Source: Arctopsyche grandis (Eukaryota > Arthropoda > Insecta > Trichoptera > Hydropsychidae). Taken from it: a stretch of 64,000 nucleotides of DNA. Position 1 is the stretch's first letter; each line of letters opens with the position of its first letter. Location: the NCBI RefSeq assembly GCF_051622035.1, contig NC_135367.1:28908001-28972000 (forward strand), in the 5' to 3' direction. The notes beneath the pieces were generated by a model. That model was not told the origin of the DNA, did not search any database, and worked only from the letters and a program-made list of their open reading frames with translations. Positions 1 through 11,056 of this stretch are shown here, piece by piece. The translations under genes were made by a program, and so were the position numbers.

Positions 1-1394
1 AAAATGAATGGGGGGGGGTCAATTTTGATCAAAAAAACTAAAATGCTCGCAGTTCGAATTTGCACAAACCAGTCTGAAAACAATTATGAATTAAACTAGT
101 AAATTATTTATTTAGTTTAGTTTAATGTTGAAAATATTGATATAAAATAATAATGGCCGTATTAGAAATGTAGGCCAAACCAGCAATCGTTTAACTGTCA
201 AATTTGACAGAATGGTCCAGTCCGTGGCCTGGATCGCTCGTTCGCAGCGATCTTCGCATCCACAGTCAGGTACTTCGTCTGTTATCTTATCAAACGATTA
301 ATATTGGTATTAATTTATCACCATTTGCTATTTTTCGATAACACAATCATCCATTTGTGTAATTTTGCACGCCCTTTTGTGTTAATGATTTTTTTTTAAA
401 TTATAACAATATCTTCGCTCGTGGCATTGTTTGTTGTTTTTTTTCAATCTGAGATTAATATTTGCCTTTGTTAATGTTCGTGTTTCAATACTATTGTCCA
501 ATTGGTGACGATTTTCCAAATCGACTCCAATTTAGGGAATTATTGATTTATTGCTTATCTACAAGCAATTTTGTACGTTGTACATTTTCTATGTAAAGCA
601 ATTTCGTGAGTGTATTTTAATTCAATTAACCCACATATGTATGTATGTATACGGTATTTTTTTAATGTACTCAAAAACACATTAAGATGTTTTTTTTTCA
701 TTATTTATGTAAAACACACATTAATGCCACTCAGATGAGCTATTGACCATCACCATTTTCTTTAACTTCCACTTTGACGATATCCATCAATTCCTGGATG
801 TATCACAGTCAACACAACTTACAATTTTTCTTTCAAATTAACTCCAGAGTCAATAACGTATTTTTTTTTCTTTTTTTCATACATGTACATATATGGATTA
901 TGCTGAAGAATTTAATGAGCATAAAATGAATAAATAGCAATACGTATTATGCAGTTTGCTTTTATGTGGCTAGCAAACGTTAAGTATTCATTTCCAAATT
1001 ATAATTGTCTAATCGTTTTCGCCTCACCCTATATGAGTGATAAAATTTCAACACATCATTACGGAGCGGAAGTGTGTTTTTTTAATCTCATATTTAATTT
1101 TTTCAGTGAAATCATTCACAACATAATAACACCATACATATATAATTTTTTACATCAATGTATCTTTTGTGATAAACTTGTAGTTTATTCACACACATTG
1201 CAAACATCACAGTATTATAATTAAGTTCAGTAAATAATATACCGCGTCACCATAGCTAAATATTAATTAGTTCCATATACGTTAGCTAATTAGTTCCATA
1301 TATACGGCTTGCTCGTATGTTAAATCATATACATATATATATATCGTTTCAGATCTGTCCTAAATGATGTAACTTTAGCGAACCACTCGTTAAA
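1..1394 (+). other. Upstream region and probable 5'-UTR exons of the TMEM8 gene
   Basis: No coding region is convincing here. A probable first non-coding exon ends at 269 (CAGTCAG followed by GTACTT), and a good acceptor (polypyrimidine then CAG) ends at 1352, 42 bases before the TMEM8 start codon. A 5'-UTR intron of about 1.1 kb is therefore inferred. The rest of the interval is AT-rich with TATG/TACA simple-sequence tracts. The small open frame at 949-1224 lies inside this inferred intron and has no recognisable product. Confidence 0.5.
195..210. promoter_or_regulatory. Perfect 16-bp palindrome, probable promoter motif
   Basis: CTGTCAAATTTGACAG reads the same on both strands. It lies just upstream of the inferred first exon of the TMEM8 gene. 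The same half-site (TGACAG/CTGTCA) recurs near the starts of other genes in this window, so a shared core-promoter element is inferred. Confidence 0.45.
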
Positions 1395-4300
1395 ATGATC
1401 AATTTGCTCAAATTAGCAACTGTGCTAATCGCCGCGGTGCAAGTTTCGCACTCCAAGTTCATCGAACGGGACGACAGTTGGATACCAAGACTGACGAAGA
1501 GCGATCTTCAAGACTATCAGCTCGTTTCGCGCATCCCTCTCACTAGTTTATTCAAATTCACTTTCTACCGCGACGTTTCCATTCTGTACTACAATGTGCC
1601 CGAAGACGTCGAGGAAGCTCAATTCACGTTCAAAGCTCACGAAGATAAAATAAGCGTTTTAGGTATTAGCATGAATCACTAAGAATCATTAAGTTTGTAC
1701 TGTCGGCTTCAAAATAATCTTTTTATGTATATTTCAGGTGGTACATGTGAACCGAACGATATCGATATACACCTCAAAGCTGGCGGCTTTCCCGTCGTCA
1801 GTCCTCAGAATATTTCGTTTCCTGAAGACTTTGTTGATAATAGTCGAAGGAATAAAATACTTTCGCTCAAAATTGAATCGGACAGTAGCAATAACAGTAT
1901 CGTTATATCCAATCCAGCTCCCGGAGAATGGTTTGCGTTGGCGTTTGTCAGCTGGACTGATCCTAAATCTGATAAAATCGAACAGCAAGGTTTGTATATT
2001 CAAATTTAGGGCTCTCAAATTAAACAGACAAGTAATAGGATTACATATATACAGAAGCAGGCCCGGCCCGAGGGTATATGGCGCCCCTAGGCAGATTGAT
2101 TTCAGCCCCCGCCCCCCTCCCTTAAAATTTTTAAACAAATAATTTCATGAAAGTTCTTGAAATTTTATGTTGAAGAAAAATATATCAAGACAAAAACAAA
2201 AAATTTAATTTAAAATTTTTATTCAAAATAGGTTTTATGTATAAAATACGAATAACTATGGTAATGAAGACATTAATTTGTATTCAACAATGAATTGAAG
2301 AATTTTATAGCGTGACATTCTTCTTTCGAAGATGATTTGTTAAGATATTTAATTTCGTGGAGCAAATCCATCCCTGATATATATGTATATATACATACAT
2401 ATGTTTCAGCGGTATTTTATATAAAATACAATTCCAAATTATCATTTCTACCGATGAAAATTATGCTGTTTTACAAGTTTTATTCGTGAGTCGTTGATAT
2501 TTTACAGTCAACTTCCTGCGTTCCCCGTAAATTATAATATTTTACAATCAGTATTGTTACTTCGAGTAGAAAAATTAAGTTTAATATAGAATTTTTTATA
2601 AGTTCAAAGAAAGCCAAATTATTATTTTTTTTATTTTGTCAATTTAATAATCAAAATAAGAAAAATGGGGGCGCCCTAGGCACGTGCCTAGTCTCCTGTA
2701 CCTTTGAGCCGGCCCTGTACAGAAGAGTTCAAATAGGTTTCGAATGTAAAGGTCAAATGTTAATAAAAATACTTGTTACGTATGTACATTCCAATAAGTG
2801 AAATAAATTTAAGTTCTTGTGAGGGGAGCCGACTTCTTCCATGTCAGCTCGGTTCTATATATACTCTCGATCGAATAAATGTCTCCTTGTAGGATTTTAA
2901 TGTTGCCAAATTCTTATTTGTGGAAATATTGTAAACATTGAATAAGTAGGGGAAATGTATACTTTATATGTTTGTACAAAATTTCCAAATACGATTTATA
3001 TATGTCTATTTTATAGGTATTGCTATAGTTTGTGACACCGTACTCTACACGGATTTAAGAGTTAAAAAGGCAAATGTGACAATTATCACTTCTGACGAAG
3101 AAGTAGAGATACCTTTGAAGAACGTCACCACCACAATTAGCGATGTGTACAAATTCTTCATAGATTACGAAGTCAGCAAGTATTCGCTGAATTTGACTGT
3201 GATACCGCAATGTGATTCATGCAATTGGGCAACCGTCTCAATCCAAGCAAAGTCGTTGCCTCAAATCGACAACAGCTTAAGATCGTGTAAAATAGCTTTG
3301 AACGAATCGTCCGCTGACATCCGGTTCGCTTTGAAGTTCGACTCGTATCCAAAAGAATGGCATTACATCCGAGTGACGTACGGTCCCGAGGAAATGCCCC
3401 CCAATGTATCAAATCTGCAACACTGCGAGCTAATCAATAAGAAATTCGAAGCCATATATCCATTAGCACTGTCGGATAACGTATACGAGCTGGTGAGGGA
3501 CTCAAAGTCTGAATACTTCACATTTGAATACAATTTGCCCCCGTACGCCGACGACTACTCACCGGCTCTGGTGAATATATCATCCGAAGAGGTGACTAGT
3601 TTGAAGTTTAAGGTGTTTCCCGTTCAGGATATTGGGGGTACGCTCAGTGTCGGAGTTACGTTGAAACTCGACTGGAAGTACTACATCGGGTACCAACGGG
3701 AGAAGTTGAACAACGGCACCGAATATCTGTTCTCGGAAAAGGATCAGTTCTTCGATGTCGTGGTGTGCTTGAGTCAACACCGTAAACGCACTCCACTCGT
3801 CAACGGAACGTGCGAATTGAATGGAAAAGTCACACCAGCTGCTATCATAGTCAACAGTACGGATTCGTCGTCTGTTTCGAATATAATCCACATTCCTTAT
3901 CCGGAGATCGGAACTTGGTATATGACGTTAGCTTTGTTTTGCGATTCGCATCGTGTCTGCCCATGTGCCATTCAAAATAAGAATAAAACTAATTATATAG
4001 TGCGGTCTGATGGAGAGGTCAATATTCCGGCTGGAACGGAATTGAGGCAGGGCTCAAAACGTTGTAATGCTAGCGTGGTCTTTTCCGTTTCGTCATCGCC
4101 GTGCATGGGAGGAAAGTGTGGCCGTAATGGAAATTGCAACTATTACATGTCTGGAGGTTTTATATATTCGACGTGCAGCTGTAGAAAAGGATATGCAGGT
4201 TTGAATTTTTTTCTTGAAATTTATAAATTTGGATTTGTTAAAATTTGGAATGTGATCAATTAAAAATTACATCAGAAAACAGTAGAAAAAATTCGCATGT

Positions 4301-6160
4301 GGTCAACCCATGACTTTATCTATGTATTTGAGGAATATACGAAGGATAAAATACAAAATTCGATAATCAAACATTCATACACGATCACACATACCAGCTA
4401 TGACAACATTTTCGATACAAATTGAGCGCATATGTAGGGAAATTTACACAAGACAAAAGTTCTACTACCGGTTGTCGGCTTTTGTTAAAAAAAATTTTAT
4501 TACTTAAAATCACTATAAATATCAAGAAGATAAAAATAATTTAAAAGATCGAAATAAAATAATGAAATACGAATTTACGAAGGTTTACGAATTCTGACCA
4601 ATATCCCTATCAACTCTAAGTTAGTACATAAAGAATACAAATATAAATTCTCAGCTCAATTCGTTCAGGGGTGTGGAAAGAATCGTGGTCACAACATTTT
4701 TGACTTTTCTAAGACGAAAAAATCCCACTTCCGGTTTATTAAATTTAGTGATTTTTTTTTCATTTTCATCACATTAATACAATAATAATGCATGAATTTT
4801 TTCGTGAAGGGCTCACATGTGTAAGGGGTCGAAAAAATTAGTGGAAGAAAAATCGAACAAGAGTTAACTGCCACTTCCGGTTGACGGATGCTTACCAAAT
4901 TTTATACATCACTTTTTTATTAAGCTTAAACTTCTAGATATTAAATTTCAGTTCAATAAACCAAAATGTTTCTGAGGAAAAAATAAAAAACCTCGATTCT
5001 TTAGAGTAAAAGTACTAATTCCGGTTCAGGTAAAAATATTAGGGTATAAAATTTATAATTTCTATTAAATGTATAAAAAATTCAGTCCGATTGATTTAGC
5101 GGTTTGGGAGATAATTGAATGCAGAAACTTAAAAAAAAGAAGACACCTATAAGTACCATTTCCGGTCAACTTAAAAATTTACGTCGTATCGATAAGAATT
5201 TTAGTAACCGATATGAAGGTTCAGTTCGATAGGACTAACAGTGTGCAAAATCTCCCCAAAATACACACACACACTTTTTCTAGATCATAAAAATGTGATC
5301 AGTGATCGATTCTGAGTTCGAATCGATTTATGATCACAAAACTTCATCTATTGTTACTGCATACATAGATAAAGTAAAAATACTGCATACATATGTATGT
5401 ACTCACCGTGTGTATAAATTACTCCAAAATATTATAATTATATTTTAAAATCAGAAACCTCCATGTGTATTAAATTATAATACAATCTGTGCTAATTTCA
5501 GGTTGGGATTGTTCAGATGCGTCGAATGTATCATCTCCGGGCGAAGTTCTGATGTCTACATTATTCCTGACGCTGAGCAACCTGCTATTCATACCGTCCA
5601 TTTACTTCGCCATTCGCCGACAGTATTACACAGAAGCTTCCGTTTACTTTTTCACCATGTTCTTCTCGACGTTCTACCATGCCTGCGATGTTTCCGACAT
5701 CAACTACAGCATGTGCATAGTCCGGCTGGGAGTGCTGCAGTACTGCGACTTCTTCTGCGGCTTGCTATCGTTCTGGGTGACGCTCGTGGCGATGGCCGCC
5801 CTCGGCGACAGGACTATTTCCATGTTGCACATGGTCGGAGCCATCATAATAGCCTTCGGCACCGAACTCAACAAACAAGCTCTGTTAGTTTTCCTGATTC
5901 CGGTTGTGATCGGAGTAGTCATTGTAGTGACAGCTTGGGGTATCCGTTGCAGGCGCACTAAGAAGTTATTCCCGGCGAGGGCTTATCTCGTGATGTACGC
6001 ACCGATGGGTTTACTGATGGCCGCTATCGGCTTAATATGCTTCGCTTTCTTGCAGACCAACGCTAATTACCACATTGTACATTCCATTTGGCATATGGTG
6101 ATCGCTTTGAGCATCTTGTGCTTCTTGCCGAACAGGGCTATCTTTTTCCCTAAGAGCTAG
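1395..6160 (+). CDS. Tmem8: TMEM8/PGAP6-family membrane protein (EGF plus seven-TM CREST domain)
   Basis: Four coding exons join in frame: 1395-1662, 1738-1989, 3017-4198 and 5502-6160, all with phase-1 junctions and GT-AG ends, giving 786 residues. Residues 1-20 look like a signal peptide. A long extracellular region carries many N-glycosylation sequons. An EGF-like module with six cysteines (about 533-570) is split by the last intron. The final ~215 residues hold seven hydrophobic segments with the family's histidine/aspartate motifs FYHACD and HSIWH. Family knowledge: TMEM8A (PGAP6) is a GPI-cleaving phospholipase A2 of the CREST superfamily; insect members are little studied, so activity is inferred. 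The start has an A at -3 and follows an inferred 5'-UTR intron. A polyadenylation signal AATAAA lies at 6212-6217. Convergent with SAYSD1. Intron 2 carries a hAT element and intron 3 carries repeats. Confidence 0.93.
2058..2717. mobile_element. Non-autonomous hAT transposon in TMEM8 intron 2
   Basis: The 660-bp element begins CAGGCCCGGCCC and ends GAGCCGGCCCTG, which are imperfect terminal inverted repeats. It is flanked by a perfect 8-bp target-site duplication TACAGAAG at 2050-2057 and 2718-2725, the hallmark of hAT transposition. No transposase frame is present. It lies wholly within an intron. Confidence 0.85.
4430..5395 (+). repeat. Diverged repeats in TMEM8 intron 3, ending in a LINE-like tail
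   Basis: The phrase around TTCCGGT recurs at about 4467, 4730, 4874, 5018 and 5160, roughly every 140-150 bases after the first gap, suggesting decayed tandem copies. The last 230 bases (about 5160-5395) match sequence at 61560-61850 and 63480-63765, including ACGTGATCAGTGATCGATTC-type wording. This looks like the 3' end of a dispersed non-LTR element. Confidence 0.55.
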
Positions 6161-7284
6161 TATTCAGTTGTCAGTACTAACTAAACGAAATTTAGTCAAA
6201 TTCGAGCACAGAATAAATTATATACCTATACATTTATTAAAAGAAAAAAAAACATTCCACTTCTACATACATACACGAGATAAATGCAAAATTTACTATA
6301 TATTCTTCTAGATGTTTTGTAACTAAACTACATGTTTTTTGGATTGAATGTTTCATTAAAAATAAAATGTGTGTTTAGTCGATGTTAAATGTTCTATTTA
6401 ACCGTTTTTGCCTTCTCTGACGATTGTTTGTGATTTCGTAAACAAAAAAAAAACAAAAAAATTATATAATCAGTATATAATATTGTATTTTGAAAATATG
6501 CTTGTGATTTGCTCGCTTCGAAATGATAAAACGTGTCATCGGTTGGTGATGACTGAAAAATAATAAATAATTTACATCGGTGTACATAAACGTGCGGACG
6601 AGCATACCTAGTGCTTTTATTAATGTTATTAATATTAAATAAATAAGATAATTATACACACATTAGGATTTTTTTACAACTGTGATGAATAAATTTAGGA
6701 TGTAGTATTAACTATTAATAATTTTTTTATAGCCATTAATAATAATTTGTAACGCAATTCATATTATTTTTATGGTTTAGTTGTTAAGATCGATAATATC
6801 GACATGACATGAATAAGACACGTGTTTTGAAACAATAATTAGGTGCCATAATTGATGTATAATATGTCGGTTGGGCCTAGACTGCTGATAGTATTCAAAG
6901 CTAGAACTGTCCGTCCTAGTGTCCTGTTCGTCGTGTTCCCTTTCAACGAGCTTTACACGACTCGTTCTATTATGATTGTATTTCTATATGTAATCTTCTG
7001 AATGTACTTGTAAATAATACATATACTATATTTTAATGTTAAGTCCATGTATACTTCACAGCACATCCAAAGAATATTAAAAAAAAAAGATATTTCTTTT
7101 AAAATTTGTTTTATTTAAAATAGTATAAGATTTTTTATGTATATATTACATTTTAAATTAATTTAATACATAATAACAAATTAACATACGTATACATGTA
7201 TTTTATACAATGTAATCAAATCGACGATAAATTTTACGGCATTAGTTTGATTACTGGAAAGTAATAGCAAATATTGCATCACAT
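6161..7284. other. Intergenic region between convergent genes
   Basis: This holds the 3' UTR of TMEM8 (AATAAA at 6212-6217) and, on the other strand, the 3' UTR of SAYSD1 (AATAAA on the minus strand at 7110-7115). The rest is AT-rich and no further gene is seen. Confidence 0.6.
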
Positions 7285-7848
7285 CTACGTGACACTTCCT
7301 GGACCGAATCTCAACTCTTTTTCGAACTGCTCAGCCGTAAGTTGTCCGTCGATGGTTTTACAATCTTTATTGAAAACACTATAGGCCGAAACCTCGCCGT
7401 ACCGTCTGGTGCGGGTTCTCGTATTGGCATATATGAACACCAGAGCCGACAAAACGAAAAACACAGCACCCCATTGAAAGTGTACGAATACCATAAAGAC
7501 GACCACCCAAAATGTGAAACACATGATGATGAATTTATTGTCGTTCAAAATGTCTTTGAAGGAGATGTCTTCAGTGTCGAAGTCGGCGGGCTGATTGCTA
7601 TCGCCTTCGGTTATGATTAATTGCGCGTCGGGCATTAACTGTAAAGATACATGAGGTTAGTCACACGATGATGGTGGATGTTGGTTGTTAGTGATTGGCG
7701 GTGGACTAGGACTAACCGGCTCCGTGTCGGCCTGGTTGATGTTGAGGCTGACCATGCTGATGATTTTGCGTTTGGTGGCGTTTATCAAGGCTTCTCGTCG
7801 TCTCCTGGCGCGATATTCGGCCAACTGCGCTTCCATGCTCATCGACAT
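7285..7848 (-). CDS. Saysd1: SAYSvFN domain-containing protein 1 (SAYSD1)
   Basis: Two exons, 7848-7717 and 7638-7285, join at phase 0 across a 78-base intron (7716-7639; GTTAGT donor, TTTACAG acceptor) to give 161 residues. The N-terminus carries the family's opening (MEAQLAEYRARRRREAL). Two hydrophobic segments lie at about 80-116. The defining SAYSVFN motif is at 128-134, followed by the conserved tail LTAEQFEKEL. Human SAYSD1 is 183 residues, so this copy is full length. Known role: an ER membrane protein that binds ribosomes and UFM1-modified ribosomes and helps clear stalled translocation products. Start: 7848 is the first in-frame ATG after an upstream stop; the third ATG at 7836 has a stronger context and may be used instead. 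A TGACAG palindrome lies about 70-90 bases upstream. Confidence 0.93.
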
Positions 7849-7914
7849 GACTGCATTGAAGGTGAGGCAGCCGAAGCAGCAACCACCTCGCAAACGACGG
7901 ATCACCTTCGCCTA

Positions 7915-7941
7915 CTGTCACTTGCCGACTGACAGCTGACA
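7915..7941 (-). promoter_or_regulatory. TGACAG/CTGTCA motif cluster upstream of SAYSD1
   Basis: CTGTCA at 7915-7920 and TGACAGCTGACA at 7930-7941 give three half-sites within 27 bases, about 70-95 bases upstream of the SAYSD1 start codon. Similar sites precede Syx17 and TMEM8. Confidence 0.45.
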
Positions 7942-8280
7942 CGTATTGCAGTGTTTACATCGTAAGCAAAACATCTAAGTGTGATCATAGACAAAAATTA
8001 AATAAATGCACAATTTGGTTCCACGCTCAATTGATACATTTAAATGCATACACGTGAGATTATTATAAAATTAAGACTTATTTGATACGATATAATTGAA
8101 AATAATGACCGTTATGTCAAATAACGAGTGCTACCAATAAACGAATCCAAAAGTTACATTTCGTTACAATAAAATTCATTGAAATAATTCAAAATCTTCT
8201 GCACACCTACGCTGAAAGATGCTTATGGTGAGGTTGGAAGTTGACTGCGCTGTGGGCTGCTGTGAAGGCTGCGTAGTTCA

Positions 8281-8299
8281 GATCACGTCGGGGTCACCA
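8281..8299 (-). other. Primer-binding site complementary to tRNA-Trp
   Basis: On the minus strand this reads TGGTGACCCCGACGTGATC, an exact complement of the conserved 3' end of tRNA-Trp including CCA. It lies one base from the LTR edge at 8301. tRNA-Trp priming is the known signature of the CsRn1 clade of Ty3/gypsy LTR retrotransposons. Confidence 0.8.
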
Positions 8300-8499
8300 A
8301 TGTAGGCGGGGTAGGTAGTGTTGACCGTATCCCAGCCTAACGAAACACTGTTGTGCTTGTTTTAAGATGTTTTATTGTTTGCCTAAATATTTTACAAGTG
8401 TATTAGAATATTTGAGGAAGTTTTCTCGAAGCGGCTATTGGCTGTTGACTTGATGTCGTGATGGCCGCTGGATCTGCAATGTGTCGTTGCTCTGGATCC

Positions 8500-8660
8500 G
8501 GCTATGTTCAGATGTCTCTGGATATGGCAGTGTGTTGCTGGCTCGGCATTCGGCTATGTTCAGAAGGTCTCTGGATATGGCAGTGTGTTGCTGGCTCGGC
8601 ATTCGGCTATGTTCAGATGTCTCTGGATATGGCAGTGTGTTGCTGGCTCGGCATTCGGCT
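8500..8660. repeat. 52-bp tandem repeat within the LTR, three copies
   Basis: The phrase beginning GGCTATGTTCAG recurs at 8500, 8552, 8605 and (partial) 8657, a period of 52-53 bases. Related units occur in reverse complement at about 9415-9600 inside the nested plus-strand LTR, so the subrepeats belong to the LTR itself. The open frames here are repeat translations, not genes. Confidence 0.8.
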
Positions 8661-8910
8661 GAGTTGCAAGCGTTCTTCCATTGTAGGGTAGTGTAGTGGT
8701 AGCTGTTCAGATGCTGGATGTCGACTGGACCGCTGCTGTGTGTCGACTCTTGTTGCTGTGGGTCGACTGAAGTTGTTTGGGGTGGACCTCTTTTTATATT
8801 GTTTTTGGGGATCCACGTGACCTGTGTTTGGCGATTGATTCCGAGAAGTGCACGTGGTGTTTACGTGTGCAAGTTATGCGAGGAATGTGATTTGTTGTTT
8901 AGGGTGGACG

Positions 8911-9739
8911 TGTAGGAATCTCGTCGTCGTCATCGTCATCGAAACATTCGAGAATATTCCGCAACAACAAACTACATTCCCGAAAACCAGACGTCGTACA
9001 CCTGCAGTCATTATATTAAACTCAAGCGGAACGCCCCTACCAGTCGAGTGGAACCAAAACGGTCGAAACACGCCGCCACCATTAAACCACATCGAGCGGA
9101 ACGGCGCCAATCATTCCAGAAAATTCTACGCCTCGACAAAAGTGCATTCCTCGTTCACGCATCAACAACCACATGCGCTTACGCATCAACAACCACTTCC
9201 ATCAATCGTTCCAGAAAATTCTACGCCTCGACAAAAGTGCATTCCTTTCTTACGCATCAACAAACCACCACCATCGGTCAGGCGATTCCAGAAACACTAT
9301 AAAAGGAGGTACAACCCAAACAACGCCAGTCGACCCACAGCAGCAAGCGTCGACATACAGCTCCTGACCAGCCACCACTACACTACGCGGACTTGGAAGA
9401 TCAACCAGCCGGACGAGCCAGCAACACACTGCCGTATCCAGAGACTTGCTGAACATAGCCGAATGCCGAGCCAGCAACACTCTACCATATCCAGCGACTT
9501 GCGGAACATAGCCGAACAACGAGCCAGCAACACACTGCCGTATCCAGAGACTTGCTGAACATAGCTGAATGCCGAGCCAGCGACACTCTACCATATCCAG
9601 AGACCGCTGAACGACATACTTTTGCCCACAAATACCATACCTTTGTACAACCATAGGCAAACAATAAAACTTTATAAAACTAGCACAACAGTGTTTCGTT
9701 AGGCCGGGATACGGTCAACACATCGCTACCCCGCCTACA
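8911..9739 (+). mobile_element. Solo LTR (+) nested in the minus-strand LTR
   Basis: The 829-bp sequence starts TGTAGGAATC and ends CCCCGCCTACA. It is bounded by a 4-bp target-site duplication GACG at 8907-8910 and 9740-9743. A TATA box (TATAAAAG, 9298-9305) and a polyadenylation signal (AATAAA, 9663-9668) give the expected U3-R-U5 order. There is no internal region or second LTR, so it is a solo LTR left by recombination. Open frames across it are low-complexity and not credible genes. Confidence 0.85.
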
Positions 9740-9896
9740 GACGTTTCTCGAATGTTTGGCGTCGTTCCACTCGATTTAGCTTAATGGATGCAGGTGTTCT
9801 TCGACTTGAGATGACGTCAATGGTTGAGCGTGAGAAATGTATTCTCCGTCGCAATAGATTTCGATAGTTTCGATTTGCTTTGACGAGACTCCTACA

Positions 9897-10366
9897 TGCT
9901 TATTGTCATTCGAAAGCCTAAAGATGAAATTGTCATTTCAAATATTACCAAAACATTAAATTGTAAATACATTTTTGGCTTTGTTCACGGTCACCACCAG
10001 TTATTTAACGTTTACGTTGACTATTTGGTTTGTCTATATGTATATGTATAGACAGGGCTATTTTTGGAAAAGAAGGTGCCGGAACTTACTTCTTGTCAAG
10101 CTTTTTATTGGAAAAGATTATATTCAAATTATATTATATAGAATATTCGTTTGAAACATAAAAAAATACTGAGACAAAAAGGTGCATGAACGCCGTTCCA
10201 CCGCGTTACAAGAAAAAAAAAAGCCTGTATATGTAATTGAATATTGTGGTTCAGTGATTATTTCACACATGTTACTACAATCTCGCTCGTGGAACATCTG
10301 GCACCTATCGAAAATTATCCAGGCGAACTATCATATTAACTAGAATTCGAGTGCCAGATATTCTGT
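9897..10366. repeat. Intergenic repeats, including a dispersed family shared with 48.6 kb
   Basis: From about 10245 to 10366 the sequence resembles 48608-48760: a segment beginning TTCAGTGATTATTTC, then GGAACATCTGGCACC and GCCAGATATTC. The stretch at 10060-10210 (GGTGCCGGAACTTAC and nearby) looks like a further fragment of unknown type. No gene is seen. Confidence 0.45.
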
Positions 10367-11056
10367 GGGTCTACCTCACGGGACCGAAAGTGAAATGGTC
10401 GAAAAAGCAAATATCGGAAGGCAAAGATCAAAAATCGAAAGATCTTAAGTTGAAAGATCAAAAAAAGGGTGCATGGTAAACGGTACTATGTATATATAAT
10501 ATGGTTCCCGGAAAGGTTGCTCGAAAGCGGTACCCGCACGGGAAAATTTGGCTATTGTCGAAACCCACTATGGACAATTCGCCACTACGATCCGCCCAGA
10601 AACCGGTTTGAATTCTCGCCCGTCCCCACAAATTCTCGTACGCGCAAGTAGAAAATTTGAGTGAAATACTATTGTCCCAAACGCCCATCCCCACCTATGG
10701 CCATATACACACCATTGAAAGTTCAACTGAAATACTTTTCGCACTCGCCGAAATTTTTCCCTAAGGCATACATATATGAACACGTGAATTTTTGTTTGTT
10801 TTCTCGTCACTAGTTTGTGTGGTTTATTTTTATGGTAGGATACTATAATATTAACATATGTACTTACTACTTTTTTATATTTTTTATTCGATTTTACATT
10901 TTAGTTGATTTTCAATTTTGTATTTTAAACAACAATTAGCGGTGAAATTAATATCAGCCAAATATCATCGTATCCTGTCCAGTGGCTCGGCATTTGGGGT
11001 GTCTGGAAGTAACCAGACTGATTAAAATATATTACATTGGAATTCGATTATTTTTG

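Larger units (their letters stand above)
8205..9896 (-). mobile_element. LTR (minus) with short internal remnant, split by a nested LTR
   Basis: The minus-strand LTR runs 9896-9740 and 8910-8301. It starts TGTAGGAGTCTCG, ends CCCCGCCTACA, and is followed by the tRNA-Trp primer-binding site and about 75 bases of internal sequence that stops near 8205. A second LTR of the same family (8911-9739) is inserted within it in the opposite orientation. A promoter-like TATAAAAAG on the minus strand lies near 8797. No gag or pol is present. Confidence 0.75.

Noticed and set aside
8848-9558. 236-codon plus-strand frame
   Set aside because: It lies in the solo LTR at 8911-9739 and translates its subrepeats; the reading frame crosses the insertion boundary.
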